Shown: in pieces, positions 40,201 through 52,617 of the stretch
How positions within the stretch are numbered: position 1 is the first letter of the stretch
How the letters are laid out: each line of letters starts with the position of its first letter
Origin: Yamagishiella unicocca
Taxonomy: Eukaryota; Chlorophyta; Chlorophyceae; Chlamydomonadales; Volvocaceae
Assembly (NCBI GenBank): GCA_003116995.1
Contig: BDSL01000011.1
Span: forward strand, 930,001 to 994,000
Direction: 5' to 3'
DNA length: 64,000 nucleotides
The notes under the pieces: model-generated
The model's database searches: none
Seen by the model: only the letters and a program-made list of their open reading frames with translations
Told to the model about the DNA's origin: nothing
Made by a program: the position numbers and the translations under genes

Positions 40201-42098
40201 TTAACCAACTGGTGCACGGGCAGATATGTAGGTACGAGTATGCAGATTTCGTCGTGGGCAGGCTGGTAGGTCGTATGCTGGTGGGCTGCGATCTGCAACG
40301 CCGCCTCACCCTATAGTCCCCACCTTACATTGTCTCACCCAACACTGTCTCACCCAACTCTCAGGCGGCTCTCAGGCGACTAGTCGCCGCCGTACCCTCG
40401 TCCTCGCCATCCTTACGGCCGGCACCGCCGCCTGGGCTTCCTGGCCAGACGGAGGAGGACCGCGCGGCGGCGGACCAGCGGGCTCGCGCCAGCATGCGCT
40501 GGGTGCTGCGGCTGCTCCCCACCACCGCGACGGCGGCCCCGACCTCGACGGCGTCACAGGTGCGCAGAGGCGGGGAAGGGAAGGGGTCGACCGCGTCTCT
40601 GACCCGAAGGGAAGGGGTGGACCGCGTCTCTGAAGCCCCAGTTGCGCTGCGCAGTCGTTGTGGCGGCTGGACTCCGCCGTTCAATATTGCCATGCTCTTC
40701 GCCATGCTCTTTACCACAGCAACAACGCAATCAATTTCCTGCTGCTCGCGGTTGTTTTTGCTTCGCCAGGCTGCAAGATTCGACAGCCCCGGCCGGAAGC
40801 AGCAGCAACGCGCCACCACCGGCAGTAGTAAGGCGTATAAGAAGGCTGCGGCGGCGCACACAGGCAGGGGCCAGCCGGCCGGTACCTTCGACGGCAGCGG
40901 CGGCGCTGGCGACAGTGGCGGCGAGCCCTCCCTGGACGGACCCCTGGCCCCCCAGCAGCTCCAGGAGCTGTTGGCCCTCGCCATGGAGGGGTTAGAAGCG
41001 GCAGGCGGGCAGGGTGCCGAAGCCGCAGGCGAGGATTCTGGGTTAAGGCGGGCGGCAGCGGTCGAAGGGCGGCTGACAGGTCCGGCAGCCAGCGAGCAGG
41101 GCGCAGGAGCTGGTCCTGGGGTGCGGCCGCCGTGGGAGGGTGCTGCAGGCCTGCAGGTGCAGTGCGTTCAGGTGAGCGGGTGCAGCTGCGTGGCTCCAGT
41201 ACTCCGCGCTGCCAGGTCCTAGCGGCACCTGCTACCAGGCCACTCAGCGCGGCGACAGCTCCTACCTGTCGCCAGCAAACGCATCACGAAGCACACTGCT
41301 TGGAGGATAGCAGTTAAGGATCCCGTTGTCAATCTCCCTTAGTCCACACCCACACTCGCACACGCACCCGCGCAGGAGGTAATCGCAGCGCTGCAGCGGG
41401 CTATCACGGTTGCTGGTTCGGGTCGCGGCGGAAAGCGGGCAAGGGCTGCAAGGGCGGACGCGGCCGAGGAGGTCGCTGGGAAGAGTACCGCTGACGAAGA
41501 TGGCGGCCCCGGCTGCGGCAATGGTGACGATGGAGGAGGAGCCGATGGCGCGGAGCGGCAGCCGGAACAGCAGCAGGAGCAGCAGCAGCAAGAGCAACAA
41601 CAACAACAAGCGCGGCGCCGCCGGTGGCAGCGGTGTGACGAGTGGGCTCGCTGCGCCATCGGCTGCTTGCCGTGTCCGTTGAATCCCAACGGCAGGATTC
41701 CGCCGCTGGTGCCGCCACCGGCACGCCACGGCGCACCAGCAGCGGGGCCGGAAGTTAATATCTCAGCGGTTGGCGCTCTGTACGACGCTACAACCGTTCG
41801 TGTGGAACCCGGACCCAGCACCATGGAAGCGGAGTACTACATGGAAGCGCCCGGTGCAGGTCGCCTGGCCCCCCAGGGCGAGGTTGACGGGGGTGCTGCT
41901 GGCGGTGGTGTAGGTGACGGAGGCAGCGGGGACGACGTGCACGGGGTCCGACTTCTAGGTGCAGAACAGGGCGAAGCAGAGGAAGACAGCATTGGTGCCA
42001 CGCCCGCCGGCGTGGTTGTAGGGGGTCTGTTCGGGGCGCTTTTGAAGCGGCAAGGCGCTTCAGAGAGCCTTGGCGGGGGAGTGGGGTTCATGCTGTGA
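37229..42098 (+). CDS. LAS1L: LAS1-like pre-rRNA processing nuclease
   Basis: Las1 is the HEPN-type endoribonuclease that, with its Grc3/NOL9 kinase partner, cleaves the ITS2 spacer of pre-rRNA in the nucleus during 60S maturation. Exons: 37229-37333, 37734-38025, 38262-38379, 38852-39033, 39168-39374, 39778-39875, 40365-40559, 40770-41171, 41376-42098. Together they give 773 codons plus stop in unbroken phase. The N-terminus VPWASWNEWHLLRDDLW and then CAWRLRGKLPLGVDATAHLM is the Las1 domain. LVDVRHEATHNDLPSLPLL carries the catalytic RHxxxH motif (about residues 142-147) and is followed by WLRDNYW. The C-terminal WQRCDEWARCAIGCLP motif is also typical. Between them are low-complexity Ala/Gly, Glu and Gln runs (poly-Gln near 41565-41620). 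The exon 5/6 junction is the least certain; it was chosen by phase. Confidence 0.9.
39527..39609. repeat. 25-bp tandem repeat, three copies, in a LAS1 intron
   Basis: Units of the form ATGTGAGGGCGGCCCCTTAG plus GGTAC repeat three times, the third with a two-base change. The array lies in the intron between exons ending at 39374 and starting at 39778. Confidence 0.9.
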
Positions 42099-43391
42099 CA
42101 CGGCACGGATTGGGGGCGTGTTGTTCCTGACGAGGGTGTAGTTCGGGCGTGCGACGGGGAACGAACAGTTGTGAAAGCTTGAATTCAGTGTTGAGAGCTT
42201 AATGAAAGGTGGTCGGGGGCGGCTGGTGCTGCCAGCTGGCCAGGGATTTAACCTGTTTGCTTGCCCGTAGTAATTGTCAAAGCGACTCGAGGCCGTCCAG
42301 CAGCTCTTCGGAGCATCGGATGGAGCAGCAGGACACAACTGCCTGGGTGCTACCGCACAGCTGGCTGGAAGGGAAGGCAGAGCATGGATCCGTGTCGCCG
42401 AGGACCCCGCATTGGGAGAGGTCGGTGACAGCGCCGCACGGTCTTCTCGTGTCACATGTGGCAACACGCCAGCGCTCAGCCATCTCTGTTTTGTTGCCTG
42501 CATTGCGACGTTTAGGGAAGGCCAGCCGATGCGCCAGGGCCGGGAGGAAGCAGTCCTGGCCCAAGAACCACATAGCAAGTTCAGCAGCACGCGAATACGT
42601 ATGACTGTGCAAAGGTCCCCATCAAATGAACGCCGCGAAACACAAATGCAGCCGGATGGGCCGCTAGTGGACAGCGGATACGCCTCAAGCCTGCTCCAGC
42701 AGGAAGCACAGTCCGGCACACCATAAAGGGCAGGAGCCTTGGGCAATGTCGATTTCAACGTATTGTACGTCCTTGCTGCGCAGGTCAGCCCAGGTTGTGT
42801 TTGTTGCTGAATCCCCTTTGCCCGGAGTTTTCCAGGTCATGGATGGGCCTGTCCTTGGTTCTGGGGCCCTGCATTGCACGAGTCGCCCCCTGAATCGCCA
42901 CTTGTGATAATATTAATACAGGTTATAAAAAGTGCATAGTTGGCGTTAGTCCGTCTGTGCTAGTCGTACCTTGCGTTCTGCGCGGTTAGGAGCGGCGTGC
43001 CAGTTGGAGGCCCTTGGGTCGCACTTTTCTGGCTGTGGCCTTGGTACGATAGGGCAAAACCGATTGATACGTACTTCATAATTATATCAGCATACCAGCT
43101 CTGATTTTGCAGCCTGATAGCGGCGGCGAAGATGAGAACTGCCGGCCATGGCGCAATCAACATCCATTCCATTTGGGCGTAGGCTGACAATTCTAACGAT
43201 TACAAGTTACTACAAGTTGATGTAAATAAGACATAGATTGACGCGTGTTCTGGGTTATCACTTATTCCTCTTCAGGAGAACATCTACAAGCTCTGCTTAG
43301 GAAGCACATATCTTACAGAGATATTTGAAACCTTTGGAAATCGTCTGGCGCTCGCGGCCAGTGCCGCTGAGCTACGCCTTACAAAGCGGAT
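42099..43391. other. region between LAS1-like and acetyltransferase genes
   Basis: Probably the 3' untranslated region of the LAS1-like gene followed by intergenic DNA. A 150-codon open frame at 42274-42726 has no recognisable domain and no supporting splice structure. A TGTAA word occurs at about 43218, some 1.1 kb after the LAS1 stop; whether it is used is unknown. Confidence 0.4.
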
Positions 43392-46300
43392 ATGGAGTCC
43401 GCTGCAGGTCGCTCTTTCTGCAAACCCTTCCAATCAACTTTAAAGATGCAACAAATCAGAGGGTCGAGATGCCTGGCAACGGCTTCAACCCGACGAACGC
43501 CGGGCCTCGGTCGACGGCCAACGGCATTACTTGCGACGACCCTGCGGGAGCGCCAGTCAGCATGCCCGGTGCCCCAGGCGGTTCCCAGCAGCCTGGCATC
43601 CAAGCCCCGCTTAAGCTACGTTGGACAAGCAGTTGCGGGTACGTTCACCCGGTTCGCTATCATCGTGCCCTTGTGTGGCCAGGGCATCGAGACGCATTAT
43701 GGGAATCCGCACCGCTCGTTGGACCCACAATTTGCATTTTTGCTACGATGATTTGGAGGACATTGTGTGTGTGACCGGGCCTGGCCGGGTTGCGGTGTGT
43801 GCGTGTGAAGCAGTTCGAGTGGTTGGTCGGGTGACGCAGCGAAGGTCGTGCTCGCGCCATCGGCCCAACCGCATCGCTTTCGTGAAGTCGACCATTAACT
43901 ACCTCCCGGAGTCACCAGGCATACGGCGATGTTGTGGGGGGGTGTTTGATGGAAGTAAGGTTGTCCGTGTGGGGCGGGTGTGCAATTCAGACCGGCGGCA
44001 CCTAGTCCTGCTGTCACTGAGCGATTCGCACTACCGTGCGTCCTCCCATGTCCCGTCCTGTCTCTTATCGTCAGTCCTCATAATAAGCATTATGGCGGCA
44101 ATTTTGTGTCATGGCGGCTGGACACTTGATCAGGCCCAGTGAACGTCTGGCCTTACGGCCGCAGCGTGGTGTGGGTGCACGGTGAGGGACTTACGGGAAC
44201 GAGAGGTCACGCTGTGCGGAAGCAATTACTCGAAGGTTGTTACGTGGAGGTGGCTACAGCGCGTGGCCTTATGCTAGCCAGGCGACGGTCGGGCTGGCTT
44301 GCTTGGGACTAGGCGCTGTGTGCGCACGGGCACCCGCTTTCCAAAGCCACGTTGTCAATTCGAGGAGCAAACTAGCTGAGGACACCTATGCCGAGGACCG
44401 CGCCCGCGTCTATTTCATATTTGAGCTGCCGCACGTGTTTCTTGGGTGCATAACTGCATATACCGGTATACGACAGCGTCCTCACGCTGACATGCGCGCA
44501 TCCCATAGGTGTTTGGGCGTCTGTCCGGGTGTCAACCAACTGGCCAGTCATCCATGCCTCCCCTAAACACCGCAGGCGGAGGCGACGGCCTCAGTCCAGA
44601 CAAGACCACGTACGGCACTCGGTTAGAGGTGCGGCAGGGCTTGGGGGGACAAGGTCACAGTAGGCGACGGGCAAGGGAGACACCACATACGGGGCTGCAC
44701 GCCGCACGAGCTGAAGTGGCTTGTTGATGAAACCTTGCGAGTGGGATTTTGGGTGGATTCAAGATATGGCGGAAGGAAAAGGCGGCAGCACAGCTGAGGG
44801 TGATGCGGTGACCAGGGTTGCGGCGTTCACAGCCGTGCCAAGGTTACCCCCAGCTATTCCAGTTTCCCCGATGACCCTAGCCTTCCGCACCAGCATCCAT
44901 GACCCTGGCTGCCGGACGATGCTGCCTAACTACGCCGCTGGCCGCCCCAAACCCTTGCCTTCACCCCTTACCCGCGCGTTGCGCGCTGGCCCCTCTGCCC
45001 TCCCCCCCGCTGCGCAGGAGGCCACCGGTGGTATTCTACGGCCGCCTCCCATTTCAAGGCCTGACATGGAGTTCGAGGACAAGCTCGGGGTGGAGTTCAT
45101 CGAGGGGCGCGAGGGCATCCTCATTACCGAGCTGAACGAGCTCTTTGAAAAGGTAGAGGCGGATGCGGGTGTTTGGGACTGGCGTTCCGTTGCGGTAATG
45201 CTGGCATAATGGTTGGCAGGGCCCTCCTATCCAAGCTCCTCTTTTTGGCATACCCGAACCTCCGCACAGTCTCCCATGTCGTGCCCATCAAGGGCTTCCC
45301 GCCTGCATGGTGTTGCGGCCACCAGTGTCGGCCGTCACGTGTTGGTCCTACAGTAGTCCGGCCGGGATGTGGACGGTCTCGTTTTCCTGGTCTCGGCAAT
45401 CCTGGACACCAAGGGTCCTTCCCGCTCCGGCGAATCCAAGAGGTCCCCCCCGCCAGGCTCGCCCTTGGTTTGTCGGCCATGGATTCGTGGATTACCCTTT
45501 ACCCTCGCCAGGCATCTCCTCCCGTTCCCCACCGGCCGCTGCCGCTGTTGCTGCTGTCGCGACAGGTTGGCTTTCCGCGCCGAGACCCCGATCGCCTCAA
45601 GGTGGCACTAGAAAACACGTACCACATCATCTGGGTACGGGCGTCTCGGCAGACGCGGCTTGCACGGCAGGTAGGCAGGGCGAGTGGGCGGCTGGGAGCG
45701 GCTGGAGGACGAGCGGGAGGCTGGGAGCGGCAGGAGGACGAGCGGGAGGCTGGGAGCGGCAGCAGTTTTGGAGGAGACGTATTGTGAGGGTTACATGTGC
45801 GGCGCAAGTTGGCCGGGTTTCCACATGCCGCGCAGATAAGCAGGCGGGCGCCGTAACTCGGGGGTCATGTCGTACGCATTGCCGTAGTTTGAACGTCTGC
45901 CTTGAATAGGAACGGTCAGCAAAGCGTTGACCAAAGCGCGGCCCGCTGCATGGACAACCGACCGGGGGCTGTGAACCTATGATGCTGTGTTGTCGGGCTT
46001 ATGGGTGTGTTTGTATGCGCGCTTCCAATGCCGCGTACCAATGCCGCGGGGCTCCAAGCATCAACGTGGCGCCCCTCACTCCTACCTCACAGGGCCAGAT
46101 CGTCGGCTTCGCCCGGGCCACAAGCGACGGGGTGCTCTCAGCGACTGTGTGGGACGTGGCGGTGAACCCTGCGTGGCAGCGCTCCGGGCTGGGCCGTGCT
46201 CTGATGGAGCGACTCACGAAGAAGCTGGTGAGTGCGCGGATGCGTGAGGCATCGCAGTAACGAACTGGGCTGCGAAGCGCCAGGGAGCACAGCAGACCCG

Positions 46301-47333
46301 GGGAGGGGAGGGGTGCGTGTGTTGGGTCGATGCCTAGGGTGCCATTATGACGCAGCAGGCAACGACCTTTCCATTATGGGCCTTATTGCCACCTACAAGG
46401 TCGCCTAGTCGGGTTTCCCTCTTGTGCGGCGGTGTATTTCTGTATAAACGACGTGTACAGGTGCTAGACCAACGGGAAAGTAGTTCAGGGGCGCTTGACT
46501 TTGGTTGTACGCGTTCGGCGCCATGTAGCCGAAGGTGGTTGCGGGCTGGATTTAGGAAAGAGCGTCCTGGTGCAAAAATGCCTGACAGTGCTGTGCATCC
46601 CCCCTCCCTGGACGGTTGCAGGTGGAGGACGGCATCCCAACCATTACGTTGTACGCTGAGCCGCAGGTACGGCGGGCAGGCGTGGGTGTCCATTTCAGGG
46701 AGGGCAATGGGGAAAGGGTCATGGGCAGGTCTTTGCGGAGCGACGGGTGCAGGTATTTGCCCCAAGCTGCTGCAGGTCTTAATTCTGGAGCCCTTGATAG
46801 CGGACGGGGTGACCAGCGAGGAGAGGGGCTAATGTTCCTGGACGCCGTTTGGGGTGGGCGTTTGTGGTGATGCCATGTTTTTGAGGTCCCGACCACGTAA
46901 TGTCGTACACGCTGCTGCTGCCGTTCGTCTCGGAGGACTGTATCCGTTTCGACACGTTTTACGCGAGCGAGTTAGGCTGCTGCATTTCCTGGCGAGTATG
47001 ACGGCATGGGCGGTGCCGTTAGCCCATTACGCCGGCCACCACGGACCGACCCCTCCTCCGTCCATCCGCAGTCACCCGGGCGAACCCAACAGCTGTCACG
47101 GCCTGGATGTGTGGTGTTGGCAGTCGTCAAGTTGGCTCACCTGTCCTGCACAGCGTGCCATGACAGATTACTTGCCCCTGCGTGCGGCATAACCGTTTGC
47201 TGTGGTCCGATCCAAACAGGTTGTCGGGTTGTATGAGAAGCTGGGCTACGTGCGTGATCCCGACGGTATCCGCGGGATGGCATTCCAACGGCGCAAGAAG
47301 GACAAGACGGGCTTGCTCACACGTGCAGCTTGA
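43392..47333 (+). CDS. chloroplast NSI/SNAT-type GNAT acetyltransferase
   Basis: This matches the plant plastid GNAT family that includes Arabidopsis NSI/GNAT2 (protein lysine acetylation; also described as serotonin N-acetyltransferase). Firm exons: 45018-45152 (ILITELNELFEK), 45566-45634 (VGFPRRDPDRLKVALENTY), 46093-46227, 46622-46666, 47220-47333 (stop TGA 47331-47333). All join in phase 0. The exon at 46093 holds GFARATSDGVLSATVWDVAV and the acetyl-CoA loop motif QRSGLGRA; later exons hold ITLYAEPQVVGLYEKLGYV and DPDGIRGMAFQRRKK. The 5' end is uncertain. An Arg/Ser/Ala-rich frame from ATG 43392 to a donor at 43638 looks like a transit peptide, but its phase requires another exon before 45018. 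An unspliced start at ATG 44766 is in frame with the 45018 exon and is the alternative. Confidence 0.85.
45691..45766. repeat. 29-bp tandem repeat in the acetyltransferase intron
   Basis: The unit GCTGGGAGCGGCAGGAGGAC plus GAGCGGGAG occurs about 2.6 times in the intron between exons 45566-45634 and 46093-46227. Confidence 0.88.
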
Positions 47334-48161
47334 TGTACACTTGATGCGCGCTTTGGTGCGACGCGCGGCTTGAGGGGTGTCTACTCGGCCCTTTGTCATG
47401 CGGCCGCTGTTTCACCGGCTTATTTAGAGTCGCAGACGTGAGGTAGCTGGATACTGCTGGGAAAGGCTGATGCAGGACTGAAGGCGGTTAGCTATGGCTT
47501 TTGAGTGGCTGTTTCTGGGCACAGATCCGTATAATGGTGGATGATGAATGTGAGAACGTCTGCATGAGAAGGCGGCATAGTATATGTTGAGGTGATGTAC
47601 TTCTAAGGTCGAGGCCAAGGCATAATTAGGAAAGGCAATTATTGCAGTACGTTATCGTACGGCGAGCTGGAAAAGTGGGCTACGCCTCGTCACTTGCCAC
47701 AACATGTTACCATGTCGTGAATCAAGCTCACAGGAAGGCAGCATTTTGGTATATCGCCGTGATGGAAAACGGTTTCTTGCGAGGACTCTTATTCCCTTGT
47801 TTCTTCGGCAGGATGCGCAAGCCAGATCAGACTGCTTACAGGTCATGTAACCGGTGCATGTATGTAACGTATGTGAACTAAGTCAACCGAATCATCAACG
47901 CGGCTGGCGAAAGATTTTGACTTGCATGAAACAAACCCGAGTATGAATTGAGATGCTAAGCAACGCGTGGCACCCCTATTAGCGTCGCAGCGGAGCAACG
48001 CGACCTGCGTGCTACGCCAGCGCCGAAGCAACACGCCTAACGCCAGCTGGCCGCTTTAACAGCCAAATGCCGATGCGTAAGCAGCATGTCCACGCAGTAG
48101 TCATCGGTCATTATTTGCCATAATTCAACGTATGAGCTGCATGCCAACATGGTTAACACGA
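47334..48161. other. convergent 3' intergenic region
   Basis: This lies between the stop of the acetyltransferase gene (plus) and the stop of the cyclophilin gene (minus), so it should hold both 3' untranslated regions. No coding feature is seen. Candidate poly(A) signals for both strands lie at 47836-47850. Confidence 0.7.
47836..47850. promoter_or_regulatory. paired TGTAA poly(A) signals, one per strand
   Basis: TTACA (TGTAA on the minus strand) at 47836-47840 is followed by TGTAA on the plus strand at 47846-47850; a second plus-strand TGTAA is at 47863-47867. TGTAA is the established poly(A) signal of Chlamydomonas-type algae. The sites lie about 510 bp after the acetyltransferase stop and about 320 bp after the cyclophilin stop. 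Use of these signals is inferred. Confidence 0.5.
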
Positions 48162-49726
48162 TTAGGCGATACGGCCGCAGTCAGCGATGACGATGGTCTT
48201 GGAGGTCTTGCCGCTTTGAGAGCCAAAGCCCTCCAGCCTCTTCACGACATCCATGCCTTTAATGACGCGGCCGAAGCTGCAAGGACCACGGAGGGATGAT
48301 GTCAACTGTCCACCACTAGAGCATGTTAGGGAGCGCTCTCTCCCCGTGGCCTTGCCTTAATTTGAGGACGTACGACGGTATGGGATGATTGGAATGCAAC
48401 AAAAATTCAGCCGTTTAAACCCAGCTCCATTTATGCCCTAGATTTCAGTCCCACGTCCGATACTTACACGACGTGCTTGCCGTCCAGCCACTGCGTCTTG
48501 GCGGTGCAGATGAAGAACTGCGAGCCGTTGGTGTTCGGGCCGGCCTGCAAAAGGATTTTGGCTCAATTAGCGACTGTCCCATGCACAGGGCCGCCTGTCC
48601 ATGGTTCACTTCATATAACAATGGATTTTAACGGCAACTTCGACTTCAGGAACCAAACTCTACCCCTATGCTAGCAAATACACGACGCACATTTGCCATG
48701 GACAGGATACCCTCGCCCTCGTGCTTCTTAATGAAGTTCTCGTCAGCGAACTTCTCCCCGTAGATCGAAACGCCACCAGTGCCATTGCCGTTGGTAAAGT
48801 CACCGCCTTGGCACATGAACTGTGGGAAAGATATCCAAGGCGGACATATGCCAGGCGGGAATGTCAGTATCCCATAGTTAGTCGCTTGTAAACATGCAAC
48901 AATGCAACACAACAGAATGCATCATCCGGGATGTACCTATTATTTATACAAAGTGAAGCATCTCACCTGGGGGATGACACGGTGGAAAGAAGAGCCCTTG
49001 TAGGTTAGCGGCTTGCCTTGAGTCTTGCCGGATGTGCCCATTACTTCACCTGCAAGGCGTAACATAAGGAACATATTTAACGATTCAGCGTAAAATAAGG
49101 AACATATTTAACTATTCATCCTCATCTCGGGTCCTAAGGTATCAGGAGCTAGAGTTGAGGGATCGGTATGAAGAGGTGCACCTTTCACCTGGCACACGAC
49201 CCTTACCGGTGCACAGCTTCAAGAAGTTCTCTGCGGTCTTGGGCACAATGTCCTGGTACAGCTGCAAAAAAAACAATAGGGCGAGTAGGTCATAATACGG
49301 AGGAGCAAGCGGCCGCTATACTCCCGCTCTGTCCAGGTTGTCGTTACAGCGCCGCACTTCAACCTGACACTAGCAAGCAGGACCATCAGTGATGCGTAAT
49401 GGCAAACTTCAATGGAAATGGCATATACAGTTTCGGAGTGATCGACATGTCGAAAGGGTCAGGAAGACTGGTGCAGAAACGATACATTATCTAGAGTTAA
49501 GCCCGTGACACTAAAGGCTGTAGTTGGCTGCAAGTGAGACGGACGCCGGGTGTAGAAGGGCAAAACGCAGCGCCGTCGTCACCAGATCACCAACGCCGCT
49601 CGGGTCCCTGACAGCATCCGACACGTCTCCCTACACTAGAGCAACAAGAGGACCCACCTCCATCTCAATGCGGCCGACCCCCTCGCCATTCGCAGTCATA
49701 TCGAAGAAGACGATGGGGTTCGGCAT
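48162..49726 (-). CDS. cyclophilin A-type peptidyl-prolyl cis-trans isomerase
   Basis: Catalyses cis-trans isomerisation of X-Pro bonds; single-domain cytosolic cyclophilin, target of cyclosporin A. Minus-strand exons in order: 49726-49658, 49261-49207, 49049-48967, 48819-48691, 48544-48468, 48276-48162, giving 175 residues in continuous phase. The start [20 protein letters not shown] is that of the family. The active site is seen as [15 protein letters not shown] (catalytic Arg about residue 65) and [14 protein letters not shown] (Trp about 131, the cyclosporin-contacting position, and His about 136). The [20 protein letters not shown] segment is the extra loop typical of plant and algal cyclophilins. 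There is no signal peptide, transit peptide or ER-retention tail. The gene is convergent with the acetyltransferase gene and head to head with the AXR1-like gene. Confidence 0.97.
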
Positions 49727-52617
49727 TTTTCAGGAATGCTTCCGAAAGTTGGCAAGTTAACGTTGTTGTAATAGAGTAATGGGCTGCCCAATATAACTAT
49801 GCACACTGTCTTTTCTTATGTCCAAGCTTTTACGGCATATTGTACGGCGTCCTTCCCCCCCTGCAGCCTTTTTTCCCGCCGTGACGCAATGTAGGGACAC
49901 AGCATCTCTGCATCTGGAATCATCTACTTTTACGGCATCCTACGTAGTGAGACACTCGGTCGCTATCATGTTATAGGCTTGTATCGAAATGACAGTCGAC
50001 GCGTATGAGGGCACATCGCACATGTTATGCTAACGGCCGATAACCTGATATCATGGCAGTTGACCTGCGTTTTCACTATAGCTGGAAAATCGTTGCGTAA
50101 ATTGCGCTATCGTCTACCGGTAGTGCCTGGATCAATACGTTACCTGGTTTTCTTTGCTTCACGAACCTGGACGTGCAAGCCGGGAAATTGCTGTATGTCC
50201 AAACGGAAATCGCTACGGGGGGCCCTACACTGATGGGGCAGCTATACGAACTGACGTAAGTTACGGCGCGCTGCGATGGGGGCCCAGTATCCGACGGCAG
50301 CCCAAGGGCAACCTTATCCTCTGTATCTGCATTGCTCCTGGAGTCTTCGGCACTGCTCGTAAGTTGCGGGCGATAGCAAAACACAACACTGCCAGGTACA
50401 ATCAGGCCTTCGACGCGGGAGCTGCAAGCCTTATTAGAGGTATCCACCTGACTCACCGTGACAGGGGATTGACATCTGACCTGGGTGCACAGGATGCACG
50501 TGGGGCCCTGGACGACGAAATAGATCCCCTATAGACGAAGAGCCAACATGCATTTCACGGCATGAGCGCTGCAAGCTGTAATTGGTGCGCTCAGTGCATG
50601 GTTCATGGCGGTCATGCAGGAGTGTTGCACACGAGCCTTCCCCGGGCCAATGTCGGCCATGGCCCTGCCGAGTGTCCAGCGCCAGTACTGTTGGCTTGTT
50701 GCTTGTAGTTCTGATTTGAGGAGCATCGGGTGGTCAGTTGGGCAATGGACCAGGCAACCTCCCCTGCGTTGGCGTGAGTTGAGGTACAAGTTGCCTCGAG
50801 CACACCGGCAATGTGTACAATATGCACCACAGCCTCAGACGCACTCCTATTGGTTAAACGTATAGTGGTCAGTGAGGGCTCCTCGACGCTAATACGCCTC
50901 CCCCCGCGGATTTGGGTGGGCGAGGGCTGTAAGGACAAAGCAGCCAACAGGAAAAGACAACCCTCAGATCCGTCCACCTTGTGTGCACAGGAGGGTATGA
51001 CAGACGTTTCGCATCTGGCATCTAGGGGGTGGGTACCTGAACGGCATCTAGCTGGCAGCGGCATCTGGATACCTTCCTAATGGCATCTGGCTGCGGGTGA
51101 TCCTGCATCTGGCTGCCGTAGGGGCCCCCTTTTGGCCGCATCTGGCTATCTGGAACCCGCATCTGGCTGCCATAGGGGCCCCCCTTCGGCCGCATCTGGC
51201 TATCGGGAACCCGCATCTGGCTTCCGTAGGGGCCCCCCTTCGGCCGCATCTATCTGGCTATCGGGAACCCGCATCTGGCTGCCGTCAGGGCCCCCCTTCG
51301 GCCGCATCTGGCAGCTTTGAAACCGCATCTGCCTGCACTCAAAGCCGCATCTGCTGTCTGCCTAGAAAGACGCATCTAACTGCCCCCTCCGCCGCATCTG
51401 GCTGCCGCCTCAGCCGTATCTAGCTGCCAGCGCCCACCCCCTTCCCCGCATCTGGCTGCCTCCCAACCCGCATCTAGCTGGCAGTGGCCCCCCCCTTCCT
51501 CGCATCTGGTTACCCTGAAAGCTGCATCTGGCTGGCAGGAGGGCCCCATCAGTTCAGGGATCTTCAGCTGCCGTACAGTAGCGCTTGCAGCGCGGCCGGT
51601 GTCTAAGCATGTCAGCTTCCGACTGAAAGTGCTTATTGATCATTGCAGCCGTATAGCGTTACAGCAAAATAAGGATTAATTGGCCAGCACTCAGATTCCA
51701 GCCGCCGGATCTAGAGGCCAGGACTCAGATCCCAGCCATCCCTTCGGAGACACAAAATCCAGAAGATAACAAAAAGCATGCCCCTGACACCCGCTCATAT
51801 TGAAATTGCACTTGTGGCCGACGGTGATGACAGTGCCTCCCGGTCACTTGAGACTGTAATTCAGACCAGTAGCACCTAACAGCTCACAGGTTCACCCGGG
51901 CAGCCGACACAAGGCAGTAGCCGCGGCAACCCTCAGGACTAATCGCCCCTGTGTTGGTTAGCCGGTCCTAGCGTAGGATGGAACCTCTACGTCGTCTTAG
52001 GCGTTCGAGCCCTGCATTGTGCCCAGCTCTCACTACGGTGCCCACTTCTACTGAGGCGCTCGTGCCGGTATTTGCACATGACATGTGCTGTCTAGGAGGG
52101 TCAGGCCCCCCCCCTTCATGCCCCTACTGTCGAGGCTCCGCGCAGCTGGCAGTCGTTAAAAATACATGTGGCACTGCCAAGACAGGTGCACTTGGTAGGA
52201 ATGGCTCAAAACAGGATACCTAGAGGAGAGGGTCGCAGAGGTTTCAGCTTGGCATGCTGGCTATGCCGTGCTATGCTGGGGGTTTCGGACGGTTGGAGGT
52301 CTACTTCAGTTTCGCAGGAGATCCCTGAGGTTTAGGGCCTAAGGTCCTCAACAGGTTGTGCTTGCGCTTATCATGTGGGAGTGTGCATGGGGTGATTGGG
52401 GGTGCTGCGGGCCGAATGGGTCACCGCAGACTCTGGTCCTGTCTGGTATGCTTGTGTCATGTGTCGTTGCGCGCCAAAATAAATACCATCACCACCGCAT
52501 AACCTGTAGATTTCCACTCCTGTTGAACCCGCATATGCATTAGCATAGTTACCAGACCGCTGCCGACGTCCGCACAGATCCATCTTACCAGACGTAATCA
52601 TTTGCTGGCCTTAAGCC
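49727..52617. other. 2.9-kb head-to-head intergenic region
   Basis: It lies between the start codons of the cyclophilin (minus) and AXR1-like (plus) genes, so it should contain both promoters. I recognise no gene. A 126-codon open frame at 50154-50534 on the plus strand has no known domain. The striking feature is the GCATCTGG array at about 51009-51545. No clear TATA box was found at a fixed distance from either start. Confidence 0.6.
51009..51545. repeat. array of about 20 GCATCTGG-like words with 54-bp higher-order units
   Basis: The word GCATCTGGCT or a close variant (GCATCTAGCT, GCATCTGCCT) recurs about 20 times in some 540 bp. Between about 51138 and 51303 the words are organised in a 54-bp unit repeated three times (CCGCATCTGGCTATCGGGAA, then a second CCGCATCTGGCT and GGGGCCCCCCTTCGG). 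Outside this block spacing is irregular (roughly 15-33 bp). The array is in the shared upstream region of two divergent genes. The open frames across it encode repeats and are unlikely to be protein. Confidence 0.88.

Noticed and set aside
42274..42726. 150-codon open frame downstream of LAS1
   Set aside because: No recognisable domain or splice structure; more likely 3' untranslated or intergenic.
51022..51423. Repetitive open frames on both strands across the GCATCTGG array
   Set aside because: Their repeats follow from the 54-bp unit; there is no independent sign of coding.
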